Below, one piece after another: positions 32,184 to 40,709 of a stretch of 48,130 nt of DNA. The position numbers were made by a program, and so were the translations under genes. Location: positions 1 through 48,130 of the forward strand of contig DKUB01000023.1 of NCBI GenBank assembly GCA_002490465.1. The letters are read 5' to 3'. Position 1 is the first letter of the stretch. Each line of letters opens with the position of its first letter. Under the pieces are notes generated by a model. The model ran no database searches. It saw only the letters and a list, made by a program, of their open reading frames with translations, and was not told the origin of the DNA. This stretch comes from Lachnoclostridium sp. UBA7215 (GTDB lineage: Bacteria; Bacillota; Clostridia; Lachnospirales; Lachnospiraceae).

Positions 32184-33515
32184 TTATGGTTCAATCCGTC
32201 CTGTATCTCTTGGGAACAGTGCTGTTTCCCGCACATTTTCTTCGCCTAGCAACTTCATTGTCAGACGCTCAAGTCCGATGCCAAGACCTCCGTGCGGCGG
32301 CATCCCATGCCGGAATGTCATCAGATACTGTTCCATTCCCTCCTCTGTCATACCACGTGCCACTATCTTCTCAGCCAGCATTCCATAGTCATGGATACGC
32401 TGTCCCCCGGTTGTTATTTCCAAACCGTCATAGAGTAAATCAAAACTCAGGGTAAATGCGGTATCCTCCGGGTCATCCATTGCATAAAACGGACGTTTTT
32501 TTGACGGATAATGTGTTACAAATACAAAATCGGCCCCCATTTCTTCTTTAAAATACTGTCCGATTAATGCCTCCTCCTCCGGTTCGAGGTCATAGGGATT
32601 GCGAATGCTCCTGTTATATTTCTGCGCCACAAGCTCCTTTGCCCTGTCAAAACGGACTTGCGGAATCTTTTCAGTATTGGGGAGGCTTACCCCCAAAAGG
32701 GTCAGTTCCTCTTTGTAATCTCTCTCGAGAAGCGCCATCGTGTACTGCAGGAATCCGGTTTCCATTTCCATAATGTCCTGAAAGCTTTCAATAAAACCCA
32801 TCTCAAAATCCAGGGAAATATATTCATTCAAATGTCTCTTTGTATTGTGCTTCTCTGCACGGAACACCGGGGCGACCTCAAAGACGCGTTCATATACGCC
32901 AACCATCATCTGTTTATAAAACTGCGGGCTCTGTGCAAGCACGGCGTGCTTGTGGAAGTATTCCAAGCGGAACAGGTTTGCTCCCCCTTCTGCTCCTCTT
33001 GCACCGATTTTAGGGGAATGAATTTCCGTAAAGTCCTGGCTGTGCAGGAAATCCCGAAATCCCCTGACAATCCCTTCCTGCACCCGGAATTTAGCACGCT
33101 CTTTTAAATGGCGGAGTGATAAAGGGCGGAGTTCTAACCGGGTTTCCAATGAAGCCCCCATTTTCCATTTATTTACAGCAATCGGCATTGTCTCGGTCGG
33201 TTTTGAGAGCACTTTTATTTCTCTGAGCCGTACCTCAAAACCGTGCGGTGCCCTCTCTTCTTTTGCCACAATGCCGCATACCTCAATTGCTGCCTCCTCG
33301 CAGAGCTCTGAAAATACTGCATCCATATTCCCTTTTTCATACACGGTCTGTAATAATCCCTCTCTTTTACGCAATACGATAAATACAATGTCCCCCATAT
33401 CACGTATTTTGTGAATTACACCGTGTACACGCACATTTTTTCCATCATAATCTCCTGTTATAATTTCTGAAATTTCCAATGTCTGTTTTTTTACCTGTCC
33501 TGTCAAAAATTCCAT
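32184..33515 (-). CDS. aspS2: Aspartate--tRNA(Asn) ligase, non-discriminating archaeal-type AspRS
   Basis: 443 residues, the short archaeal-type class IIb AspRS (bacterial AspS is ~590). Residues ~20-110 are the OB-fold anticodon-binding domain (VRVHGVIHKIRDMGDIVFIVLR). The class II motifs follow: FTEIHSPKIG, motif 2 FRAEKHNTKRHLNEYISLDFE and motif 3 GGLGIGLERLTMKLLG. Clustered with gatCAB, it most likely charges Asp onto tRNA(Asn), which GatCAB then amidates to Asn-tRNA(Asn). The start ATG has AGGAG 8 nt upstream. A T-box leader precedes it. Confidence 0.93.
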   Translation of the reverse strand: MEFLTGQVKKQTLEISEIITGDYDGKNVRVHGVIHKIRDMGDIVFIVLRKREGLLQTVYEKGNMDAVFSELCEEAAIEVCGIVAKEERAPHGFEVRLREIKVLSKPTETMPIAVNKWKMGASLETRLELRPLSLRHLKERAKFRVQEGIVRGFRDFLHSQDFTEIHSPKIGARGAEGGANLFRLEYFHKHAVLAQSPQFYKQMMVGVYERVFEVAPVFRAEKHNTKRHLNEYISLDFEMGFIESFQDIMEMETGFLQYTMALLERDYKEELTLLGVSLPNTEKIPQVRFDRAKELVAQKYNRSIRNPYDLEPEEEALIGQYFKEEMGADFVFVTHYPSKKRPFYAMDDPEDTAFTLSFDLLYDGLEITTGGQRIHDYGMLAEKIVARGMTEEGMEQYLMTFRHGMPPHGGLGIGLERLTMKLLGEENVRETALFPRDTGRIEP

Positions 33516-33540
33516 ATGTCATTCTCCTTTCTGTCCGCTC

Positions 33541-33936
33541 GAAAATTAAAAATGGCTGGCTGAGAACCGCAGCCATCCGCAATAGCGGAATTTCCTATAA
33601 AGATAAAAAGCACCCTGACACGCCTTTGCGCACTGGATGCTTTTCTATTCATTATTACGTCCCTGAAAAGCATTCCGCTTTTACCGGGACGGGAAAATTC
33701 CATATAAAATAAACCCGCGGTGCCACCCGCGTTGAGATACCCCGTTGTATCCCCTCTCATTTTTACAAATAACGGTGTTTACCGGACAGCCCTACTATAG
33801 CGTATCTATATGTTCCGACTGCCAGCTCCGGAATGTTCTCCTGCCTCTTCTCTGCCAATGAACCGCTCTCAGCCAAGGCGGATTCTCCCTGTCAATCCGG
33901 CATACAAGATAGGCATTTGTTTCCTTCTTTGCTTTG
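33541..33936 (-). promoter_or_regulatory. T-box riboswitch leader of aspS2-gatCAB
   Basis: The T-box core CGCGGGTGGCACCGCGG (about 33731-33715) is unmistakable on the minus strand. Upstream of it is a ~200-nt structured stem I region holding GAGAACATTCCGGAGC, with GAAC at 33838-33835 as the likely specifier. Downstream, CGTCCC/GGGACG (33658-33691) is the usual competing hairpin. Two further hairpins with T-runs lie at 33605-33644 (ending GCTTTTTATCTTT) and 33552-33576 (ATGGCTG/CAGCCAT, then TTTTAATTTT), both before the aspS2 ribosome site. Uncharged tRNA binding would prevent termination and turn the operon on. Confidence 0.93.
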
Positions 33937-33942
33937 CTCTGC

Positions 33943-33972
33943 ATTATAGCACAGAACAAAAGAAACTGTCAA
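33943..33972 (-). promoter_or_regulatory. Promoter of the T-box/aspS2-gatCAB operon
   Basis: On the minus strand a consensus TTGACA (33972-33967), an 18-nt spacer and a consensus TATAAT (33948-33943). It starts only 10 nt after the stop codon of the hybrid kinase gene. Confidence 0.88.
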
Positions 33973-33981
33973 GGATAAAAA

Positions 33982-36900
33982 TTACGCTCCGCCGAGATAT
34001 TTATTCAGCACAGCTGCCAATTTATCAAAATCAAGTGGTTTGGATAAGTGTTCATTCATACCTGCATTCTTTGCCGCCTCTACATCCTCAACAAATGCAT
34101 TTGCCGTCATGGCAATAATTGGAACTCGTCTGGCATCCGGACGCTTTAGGGAACGGATAGCTGCTGTTGCATCATAACCATTTACTACCGGCATTTGAAT
34201 ATCCATAAAGATAACATCATAGTAGCCCGGCTCAGAGGCAGAAAATTTATCTACGGCAATTTTCCCGTTTTCTGCTTCTTCTATTTCCATTCCGGTCATC
34301 CCGAGAACCTCTGTGGCAATCTCCCGGTTCAGCTCATTGTCCTCTACCAGAAGAATCCTCCGTCCCGGATACTGGCAATCCGATACCTCGCCAAGCTCGG
34401 GACTCGTCTCTGTGTCATCATCCCCATTTTTGAGTTTGCGGAATAACTTTATAAATCCGTTTTTTAAAACCGGCTTACTCAGGAAAGAATCGACACCTGC
34501 CGCTCTTGCATCCATCTCTATATCTGACCAGTCATAAGCGGATAAAATAACAACCGGCATATGTTCCCCGACAACACGCTTCATTGCTTTCGTCGTCTGT
34601 ACCCCGTTCATGCCAGGCATCTGCCAATCCAGAATAACTGCAAAATAATCTCTGTTTTTGCGGTGAGCATCCTCTACACGTTTTGCAGCCTCCTCACCGG
34701 AAAGCACCCACTCGCACTCCATGCCAAGTTCCTCTAAAATATCACATGTCGCTTCGCAGGATAACTGATCATCATCTGCAATCAAGACAGAAAGCCCTTT
34801 TAAGTCCTCTGTCTCATACTCCTGTTTATTCTGTAATTTCAAAAACATGGTTATTGTAAATTTGGAACCACGTCCTTCCTCGCTCTCTACATTAATTTCT
34901 CCATTCATCATTTTTACTATGTTGCGGGTGATTGCCATACCAAGACCAGTCCCCTGAATTTTACTCGTCCGGTCATCCTCCGCCCGCGAAAATGGTTCAA
35001 AAATATGCCTGACAAACTCCTCTGACATACCAATTCCGTCATCCTCAAAAACAAACTCATAACAGCCGTATTGATGCTTATTATATGGTTTCTCGCTCAC
35101 TTCCACACAAATATGGCCATGATCCGGTGTATATTTTACTGCATTGCTCATAATATTAACAAAAACCTGCTGAATACGAAGACTGTCACCAATGACATCC
35201 TCGTGCTGAATATCTTTTACATGTACCTGTAAATTATGGTTATGCTGTTTTATCTGCGGCTGTACCATAACCAGCATATTATTCAGCAGATCTGAAAGAT
35301 TAAACTCTTCCTCTTTTAAATTGATTTTTCCCGATTCTATTTTACTCATATCCAGCACTTCGTTAATCAATCCCAGCAGATGCCTGCTGGCAGACGCTAT
35401 CTTTGTAAGTGCATCGGAAACACGCTCTTTATCGTCCAAATGGGCAGACGCAATCGCTGTCATGCCAATAATTCCATTCATTGGTGTCCGTATATCATGG
35501 GACATTCTGGATAAAAAGTCTGATTTTGCACTATTCGCCTTATTCGCAGCATCAAAAGCCTCCTGCAAAGTCTGCCTCTGTTCGCTCTCCTCCCGCACAG
35601 TTTCATCCACACAACGGAAGCCCAATACTGCCAAATGCTCGCTCGGTTTCTCACTCACATCTACAAAATGCATCTGAAAATAAATCTGATTGTCATCATT
35701 CGGTTTAACCTGGTATTGTATTTCAAAATTACTCTCTGTTTCAAAGCGCTCTATTAAAACATCCTTCACAACCTGTTTACGGATACTTTCCTGATACTCC
35801 GATGCCACAAATACTTCTATATATTCTTCTATTGTTTTGGAAAACACATGGGACTTCCTTGCCATATTTCCCACTTCTTCCCGAAGAGTATCTGCAAATT
35901 TAATAATCTTATAGGTATCATTATCCAGATTTACATAGTAAATGCCGTCATAATTTGTACTCAAAGCAGCCAGGACGCCCAAATACTGCTTTTCCGACTG
36001 TTCCTCTGCCTGTCGCTTTTTGTGTCTTCTGCCAATAGTAATTGCCATAATTACACCAACGACAGCAATACCGCAAATTACAAACAAAGCATACCTTGCC
36101 TGATATAAATAATCCTCTATATCTGCATTACTGTAAGACATGTTTATATGAGTATTCACAATATCGTTAATCTCAGCGTCTGTCAAAATATCCAATGACT
36201 TATTCATGACAGAATATAAACTTGGATCAATATCCTTTGACGAAAGCAATACAACATCAGATTCAAATGAGATATTTTCCCACTGGAGTAATTCAGAAAA
36301 TCTTGGATTTTTTGTATAGTAATTTAACTCCACCGTATTAATCAATGTGGCATCTACTTCCCCCTTGCGCACAGCAATCAGGCAGTCTCTCGGCGTATCA
36401 TAAAATACAATTTCCGGATTCTTCACTTTTGTATTTAAACGGTCTTTAAAATATTCTGCCGTCTTTGGCAGCGCGAACCGTACCTGGTTCCTTCCATATA
36501 ATGAGAAGTCATTTTTTGTAACCATGGCCGATTTATATTCAAAAAAAGAATCTGTACTGATAATGCTGTCCGAGGCTTTTTCTATATTATTCGATGAACC
36601 AATATAAAAATCCAGTGTTCCATCCATAACCATTTGCTTCCAGTCATCACTGCTCTCAATTGGGCGGAGCACAATATTTAATCCTGTCGCCTTTCGCAGC
36701 TGGTTCATGAATTCAATATAGATTCCGGAGTATCCTCCATCATCAGATATATAGGAAAGTGGCTGCCTGTTTTTCCGAAATCCTATTGTGATTTTTTCAG
36801 AATCTTCAATCACCCGGCGCTCACCCGGCGTATATGCAATAATGTTAGTATTTTGGCTCATTACTTTCGTTTCATACGCCTCACTCATTAACTCCGGATG

Positions 36901-37614
36901 ATATAAAAAAATATACTGTATCCCCTCATTAATCTCACTTAGCAGTTTATCATTTCCTTTTTTTACTGCAAAATAATACGGATAAGTATCCATAATTGAG
37001 ACAGCTTTCACACCCTGCAGATTTGACATCATAGCCAGGACTGCCATATCCACTGTTTCATTTTTTAATGCCTCAACAATCTCAGTTGACGAATTCATAT
37101 ACACTGGTTCATATGTAAAACCACTCTCTTTGGCAAATGCAGCAAGAGTTCTGCTATTTTGCGATTCTTTTAAAACTGCAATCCTTACATTGTTAAAATT
37201 GTCAAAATCTTCATAGCCAAAACTACTGCTCTCCTTTACAAAAATACTCGGAAATACATATCCGGCTATCATAGAAGAAAAATCTTTTTCTGAGGGAACA
37301 TCCTTGTCCTCTTGTTCTGTTTGTACCGCCGGAAACAGTATATCCACATTGCCGTTTTCCAGGCTGCTGTTCCATTTAGACGCCGAAACATCTACATATT
37401 CAAATTCCCAGTTATTTATTCTTGCTATTTCATCCAGATAGTTCTTGCAGCTACCCGTCACTTCACCATTTGCATTTCGATACAGGAGAGCTGTATTGCC
37501 ACAGGATATTCGCACCGTATGTTTGGGGCTTGTCTCCGCTGCACTGGCCATGCCGTTCTCCTCCGACAAACTAATTGCTGCCAGACAAATCAAAACGAAT
37601 AATACCCTCTTCAT
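33982..37614 (-). CDS. Hybrid sensor histidine kinase with two solute-binding sensor domains (BvgS-like)
   Basis: 1210 residues from the ATG at 37614 (MKRVLFVLICLAAIS, a signal sequence); the open frame runs 100 codons further up but overlaps the divergent GH18 gene and lacks any family match. Domains: two extracellular SBP_bac_3-type (Venus-flytrap) domains at ~32-250 and ~262-495; transmembrane helix ~507-527; PAS-like domain ~543-670; HisKA with phosphorylated His706 in SRMSHDIRTP; HATPase with FEDDGIGMSEEFV and GTGLGMAI to ~930; receiver 1 with Asp996 in ILDWQMPGMNG; receiver 2 with Asp1138 in FMDIQMPVVNG. There is no HPt domain and no output domain, so it must signal to a partner encoded elsewhere. 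The ligand is probably an amino acid or small organic molecule, by family analogy. Confidence 0.92.
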   Translation of the reverse strand: MKRVLFVLICLAAISLSEENGMASAAETSPKHTVRISCGNTALLYRNANGEVTGSCKNYLDEIARINNWEFEYVDVSASKWNSSLENGNVDILFPAVQTEQEDKDVPSEKDFSSMIAGYVFPSIFVKESSSFGYEDFDNFNNVRIAVLKESQNSRTLAAFAKESGFTYEPVYMNSSTEIVEALKNETVDMAVLAMMSNLQGVKAVSIMDTYPYYFAVKKGNDKLLSEINEGIQYIFLYHPELMSEAYETKVMSQNTNIIAYTPGERRVIEDSEKITIGFRKNRQPLSYISDDGGYSGIYIEFMNQLRKATGLNIVLRPIESSDDWKQMVMDGTLDFYIGSSNNIEKASDSIISTDSFFEYKSAMVTKNDFSLYGRNQVRFALPKTAEYFKDRLNTKVKNPEIVFYDTPRDCLIAVRKGEVDATLINTVELNYYTKNPRFSELLQWENISFESDVVLLSSKDIDPSLYSVMNKSLDILTDAEINDIVNTHINMSYSNADIEDYLYQARYALFVICGIAVVGVIMAITIGRRHKKRQAEEQSEKQYLGVLAALSTNYDGIYYVNLDNDTYKIIKFADTLREEVGNMARKSHVFSKTIEEYIEVFVASEYQESIRKQVVKDVLIERFETESNFEIQYQVKPNDDNQIYFQMHFVDVSEKPSEHLAVLGFRCVDETVREESEQRQTLQEAFDAANKANSAKSDFLSRMSHDIRTPMNGIIGMTAIASAHLDDKERVSDALTKIASASRHLLGLINEVLDMSKIESGKINLKEEEFNLSDLLNNMLVMVQPQIKQHNHNLQVHVKDIQHEDVIGDSLRIQQVFVNIMSNAVKYTPDHGHICVEVSEKPYNKHQYGCYEFVFEDDGIGMSEEFVRHIFEPFSRAEDDRTSKIQGTGLGMAITRNIVKMMNGEINVESEEGRGSKFTITMFLKLQNKQEYETEDLKGLSVLIADDDQLSCEATCDILEELGMECEWVLSGEEAAKRVEDAHRKNRDYFAVILDWQMPGMNGVQTTKAMKRVVGEHMPVVILSAYDWSDIEMDARAAGVDSFLSKPVLKNGFIKLFRKLKNGDDDTETSPELGEVSDCQYPGRRILLVEDNELNREIATEVLGMTGMEIEEAENGKIAVDKFSASEPGYYDVIFMDIQMPVVNGYDATAAIRSLKRPDARRVPIIAMTANAFVEDVEAAKNAGMNEHLSKPLDFDKLAAVLNKYLGGA

Positions 37615-37745
37615 TATCCTGACAATATAGTTTTCACATCTACCTTTCAATCCCCTCACCGTCTTCCTCATCTCAAATATTAACATGACAAGTATATCAC
37701 AGGAACAGAAATGCTTCAAGGATGTAATAAGTTCTGTTTCTATTT

Positions 37746-37754
37746 CATAAGGTA
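37746..37754 (+). promoter_or_regulatory. Possible sporulation-type -10 element before the LysM-GH18 gene
   Basis: CATAAGGTA matches the CATAnnnTA form of mother-cell (sigma E/K) -10 elements, about 30 nt before the start codon. No clear -35 partner was identified. Weak evidence, offered because the product is of spore type. Confidence 0.25.
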
Positions 37755-37784
37755 TCTTAAATAACATATCTGGAAATAGAAAAA

Positions 37785-38915
37785 ATGCAAATTTATATCG
37801 TTCAGCCTGGAGATACCATTGACCGTATTGCCGGATATTACGGTATATCGGTAGATGAAATTTCCTATGCCAATCAAATACCCTATCCATTTGCCCTTGC
37901 TGTCGGGGAAGCACTGCTGATTCCTGCAGGCGAAGAAAATACAGAACGGCGAACCGCTACCTCTGACGGTTATGCATACCCGTTTATAAGCCAATGGGTA
38001 TTAGAACAGACTCTGCCCTATCTGACGAGACTGCTTGTATTTTCCTACGGGTTTACTACCACAGGCGAACTTATCCCACCTGCCCGTTCTCCCGAGTGGA
38101 TGATAGCATTGGCAGGGCAGTACGGCGTTGACCCCATTCTTGTACTTACCCCTCTCGGAGCAGATGGACTCTTTAATAATAACCTGATTCACGCAGTCGT
38201 AACAAATGAACAGGCCAAACAAAACCTGATTCAAACTCTCCTGACCACTATGGAAGAGGGATACCGGGGAGTCGATGTAGATTTTGAATATATTCTTGCT
38301 GAGGACCGGGATTTATTTACGGCCTTTGTCCGCGAGCTGACAGAGGCAATGAATGCACAGGGCTTTACCGTCAGTGTAGCATTAGCTCCCAAAACTTCCG
38401 CTGACCAGCCGGGACTTTTATATGAGGGAAAAGATTATGCCGGTCTTGGCGCAGCAGCGAATGAGGTGCTTCTGATGGCTTATGAGTGGGGATACACTTA
38501 CGGCCCAGCCATGGCTGTAGCCCCGTTAAATAAAGTGCGTCAGGTTGTTGAATATGCTTTAACGGAAATCCCCGCTGAGAAAATTAATCTGGGGATTCCT
38601 AATTATGGATATGACTGGACACTTCCCTTTGTGCAGGGAGAGAGCAAAGCCATTACAATCGGAAACGTTCAGGCGGTCCAGATTGCCATAGAACAGGGGG
38701 TGGAAATCCAATTTGATGAAATTGCACAGTCTCCGTTCTTTTTATACGAAAAAGATGGCAGACAGCATGAAGTATGGTTTGAGGACGTACGCAGCATGCA
38801 GGCAAAATACGGGCTTGTCAGGGAATATAACCTGAAGGGAATCGGAGTGTGGCAGATTATGCGCCTGTTCCGGGCTATGTGGCTGTTGTATGCGGATGAG
38901 TTTTATATTAGTTAA
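37785..38915 (+). CDS. LysM-GH18 protein, spore cortex hydrolase type (SleL/YaaH-like)
   Basis: 376 residues. One LysM domain (residues 3-47: IYIVQPGDTIDRIAGYYGIS ... LLIPAG) is followed by a glycoside hydrolase 18 barrel (~60-370). The catalytic DxxDxDxE appears as RGVDVDFEYI with Glu168 as acid; later barrel segments are VSVALAPK, LMAYEWGY and LGIPNYGYDW. SleL/YaaH proteins carry this architecture, usually with two LysM modules, and cut cortex peptidoglycan during germination. There is no signal peptide, as is usual for mother-cell-made spore proteins. The ribosome site is weak (GGAAATAG). A spore role is inferred from family only. Confidence 0.88.
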   Translation: MQIYIVQPGDTIDRIAGYYGISVDEISYANQIPYPFALAVGEALLIPAGEENTERRTATSDGYAYPFISQWVLEQTLPYLTRLLVFSYGFTTTGELIPPARSPEWMIALAGQYGVDPILVLTPLGADGLFNNNLIHAVVTNEQAKQNLIQTLLTTMEEGYRGVDVDFEYILAEDRDLFTAFVRELTEAMNAQGFTVSVALAPKTSADQPGLLYEGKDYAGLGAAANEVLLMAYEWGYTYGPAMAVAPLNKVRQVVEYALTEIPAEKINLGIPNYGYDWTLPFVQGESKAITIGNVQAVQIAIEQGVEIQFDEIAQSPFFLYEKDGRQHEVWFEDVRSMQAKYGLVREYNLKGIGVWQIMRLFRAMWLLYADEFYIS

Positions 38916-38926
38916 ATCGCAATCGT

Positions 38927-38955
38927 TTTACATTTCTGACAAAATATGCTATAAT
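38927..38955 (+). promoter_or_regulatory. Promoter of the DUF5105-like lipoprotein gene
   Basis: TTTACA (38927-38932), a 17-nt spacer and a perfect TATAAT (38950-38955), 35 nt before the start codon. Confidence 0.8.
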
Positions 38956-38989
38956 ATGGCTCAAAACAAAAAACGAATGGAGGATAAGT

Positions 38990-39703
38990 ATGAAAGAAAA
39001 ATGTATACCATTATTAAGACGTTTCGTCGCTGTTATTCTGGTATTCTGCTGCACGATAACCATGAGCGCCTGCTCCCTGTCCGATATCACAAAGATATTC
39101 AGTGACTTTGACGCAAGCGCATACACACAGGCCTTTTTAGATGCTATTTCAAAAAATGAATTTTCAAAATATGCGGAAATAACAAATAGCACCGAGGATG
39201 AGGCAAAGAAAGAATATGAATCGCTGCTTGACAATTCCGTCAGCAGCCTGCTCGCTTCCATTACGGTTTCTGATGAGACAAAACAAAAAGTGCGGGATAT
39301 GTTCCACACCATCTATTCCAAATGGAATTACTCGGTCGGCGAAGCAGTAAAAAACGATGACAAGTCGTTTACGGTTCCTGTTACTGTAAAAAAACTTACT
39401 GTATTTAAGGGAGTTCTCAAGGAAACCGTCTCCCGCTTTGAAAAACGCACAAAAGAATCCAAAGACATGAACGACAGCGCTTATTATGACTTGTATTATC
39501 AAACATTTATTGAACTTGTAAATGAGACGCTGGCGAAAAATGAATACGGTGAGGAAACTGTAATTCAGGTTTCTGTCACCCCGACAACTTCTAACTCCAA
39601 TGTATATGAAATTAAGGCAGAGTCTATCACAGCACTGTATAATGCCACAATGGATATGGAGGTATTGCAGGAAGAAGCAGCTTCTATATCGTCACTTGAT
39701 TAA
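38990..39703 (+). CDS. Lipoprotein, DUF5105-like
   Basis: 237 residues. The signal sequence runs from a basic start (MKEKCIPLLRRF) through a hydrophobic core to the lipobox MSACS, so Cys28 should be lipidated and the protein anchored outside the membrane. The mature part is alpha+beta and charged, with ASAYTQAFLDAISKNEFSKY and a later VIQVSVTPTTSN. This pattern fits the small clostridial lipoproteins grouped as DUF5105; their function is unknown. The start ATG has GGAGG 6 nt upstream. It has its own promoter and a strong terminator. Confidence 0.8.
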   Translation: MKEKCIPLLRRFVAVILVFCCTITMSACSLSDITKIFSDFDASAYTQAFLDAISKNEFSKYAEITNSTEDEAKKEYESLLDNSVSSLLASITVSDETKQKVRDMFHTIYSKWNYSVGEAVKNDDKSFTVPVTVKKLTVFKGVLKETVSRFEKRTKESKDMNDSAYYDLYYQTFIELVNETLAKNEYGEETVIQVSVTPTTSNSNVYEIKAESITALYNATMDMEVLQEEAASISSLD

Positions 39704-39713
39704 ATAAAAACAC

Positions 39714-39764
39714 AAAAAAAGAAATCCAATAATCTCTTCCTGAGCTGATTGGATTTCTTTTTTT
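39714..39764. terminator. Bidirectional terminator between the lipoprotein gene and porB
   Basis: A perfect 17-bp stem with A-run and T-run ends (AAAAAAAGAAATCCAAT and its complement) around a 17-nt loop. It would stop both the plus-strand lipoprotein transcript and the minus-strand por transcript, whose last stop codon is 2 nt away. Confidence 0.92.
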
Positions 39765-39765
39765 A

Positions 39766-40707
39766 TTACCTGGCACATTTATAAAGAAGGTCTTCCCAAC
39801 GGCGGTCAACCTCTTTCTGAAATTCTTCCAGAAGCGATTCATTCCCTTTGCGGAACAGATGTTTAAACCGTCCCTGCTCACGCAGAAAATCTTCAATAGG
39901 GAGCTTTTTCTTTGGCTCATAAGAAAGTTTCCACTTCCCATGGTCTACTTCAAACAACGGCCAATAGCACGTCTCAATCGCAAGCTTACATATTTTCATA
40001 ATATCTGCTGTCTCGTAGCGCCAGCCGCGGGGACACGGCGTCATAATATTGAGAAAGGCCGCCCCCTCTGTATAAATGGCACGCTCTGATTTTCTGTGCA
40101 AATCCATAAAATTAGGGGTAAAGGTTGTCTGAGCCACATAAGGTACATCATGGTCCGCAATGATGGACGCCAGATCTTTGCGGTTCTGCATTTTCCCGTT
40201 AGAATGGCTGCCAACCGGTGTTGTCGTTGTATCGGCATACATCGGCGTTGCTGACGAGCGCTGGATACCTGTATTCATATATGCCCCATTATCATAGCAG
40301 ACATATACCATATCATGTCCGCGCTCCATAGCACCTGACAGCGACTGGAATCCTATGTCATAAGTCCCGCCGTCACCGCCAAAAGTAATAAACTTAAATA
40401 CTTCTTCCTCCGGGAGTTTTCCTCTCTTTTTCAGCACTTTATAAGCCGTCTCCACACCGCTCAGTGTTGCGCCGGCATTTTCAAAAGCATTATGAATATA
40501 ACTGTCCTCCCATGATGTATACGGATACATGTAAGAAGACACTTCCAGACATCCGGTCGCATTGCCGATTACAGCACGGTCCTCTTCATGCAGGGCACGA
40601 AGAACCGCACGAACAGCAATTGTCGCACCACACCCGGCACACATACGATGTCCCGGGGCCAGACGTTCCGGTTTTCCCATCATTGTTTTTAAACTGTAAT
40701 CACTCAT
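39766..40707 (-). CDS. porB: 2-oxoacid:ferredoxin oxidoreductase, beta subunit (TPP-binding)
   Basis: 313 residues from the ATG at 40707 (MSDYSLKTM), with AGGAG 10 nt upstream; an ATG three codons earlier is only 1 nt from that site. The subunit binds thiamine diphosphate. Visible are the cluster cysteines in HRMCAGCGAT and later (ATGCLEV, ITPCPRGW-like MTPCPRGW), GDGGTYDIGFQSLSGAMERG with the TPP-Mg motif, and YDNGAYMNTG. It is the last gene of a four-subunit cluster porC-porD-porA-porB and overlaps none; porA ends 2 nt upstream. Confidence 0.93.
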   Translation of the reverse strand: MSDYSLKTMMGKPERLAPGHRMCAGCGATIAVRAVLRALHEEDRAVIGNATGCLEVSSYMYPYTSWEDSYIHNAFENAGATLSGVETAYKVLKKRGKLPEEEVFKFITFGGDGGTYDIGFQSLSGAMERGHDMVYVCYDNGAYMNTGIQRSSATPMYADTTTTPVGSHSNGKMQNRKDLASIIADHDVPYVAQTTFTPNFMDLHRKSERAIYTEGAAFLNIMTPCPRGWRYETADIMKICKLAIETCYWPLFEVDHGKWKLSYEPKKKLPIEDFLREQGRFKHLFRKGNESLLEEFQKEVDRRWEDLLYKCAR

Positions 40708-40709
40708 AA

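Noticed and set aside
37615..37914. A 100-codon upstream extension of the hybrid kinase gene
   Set aside because: It overlaps the divergent GH18 gene, shows no family match, and a signal sequence starts at 37614.
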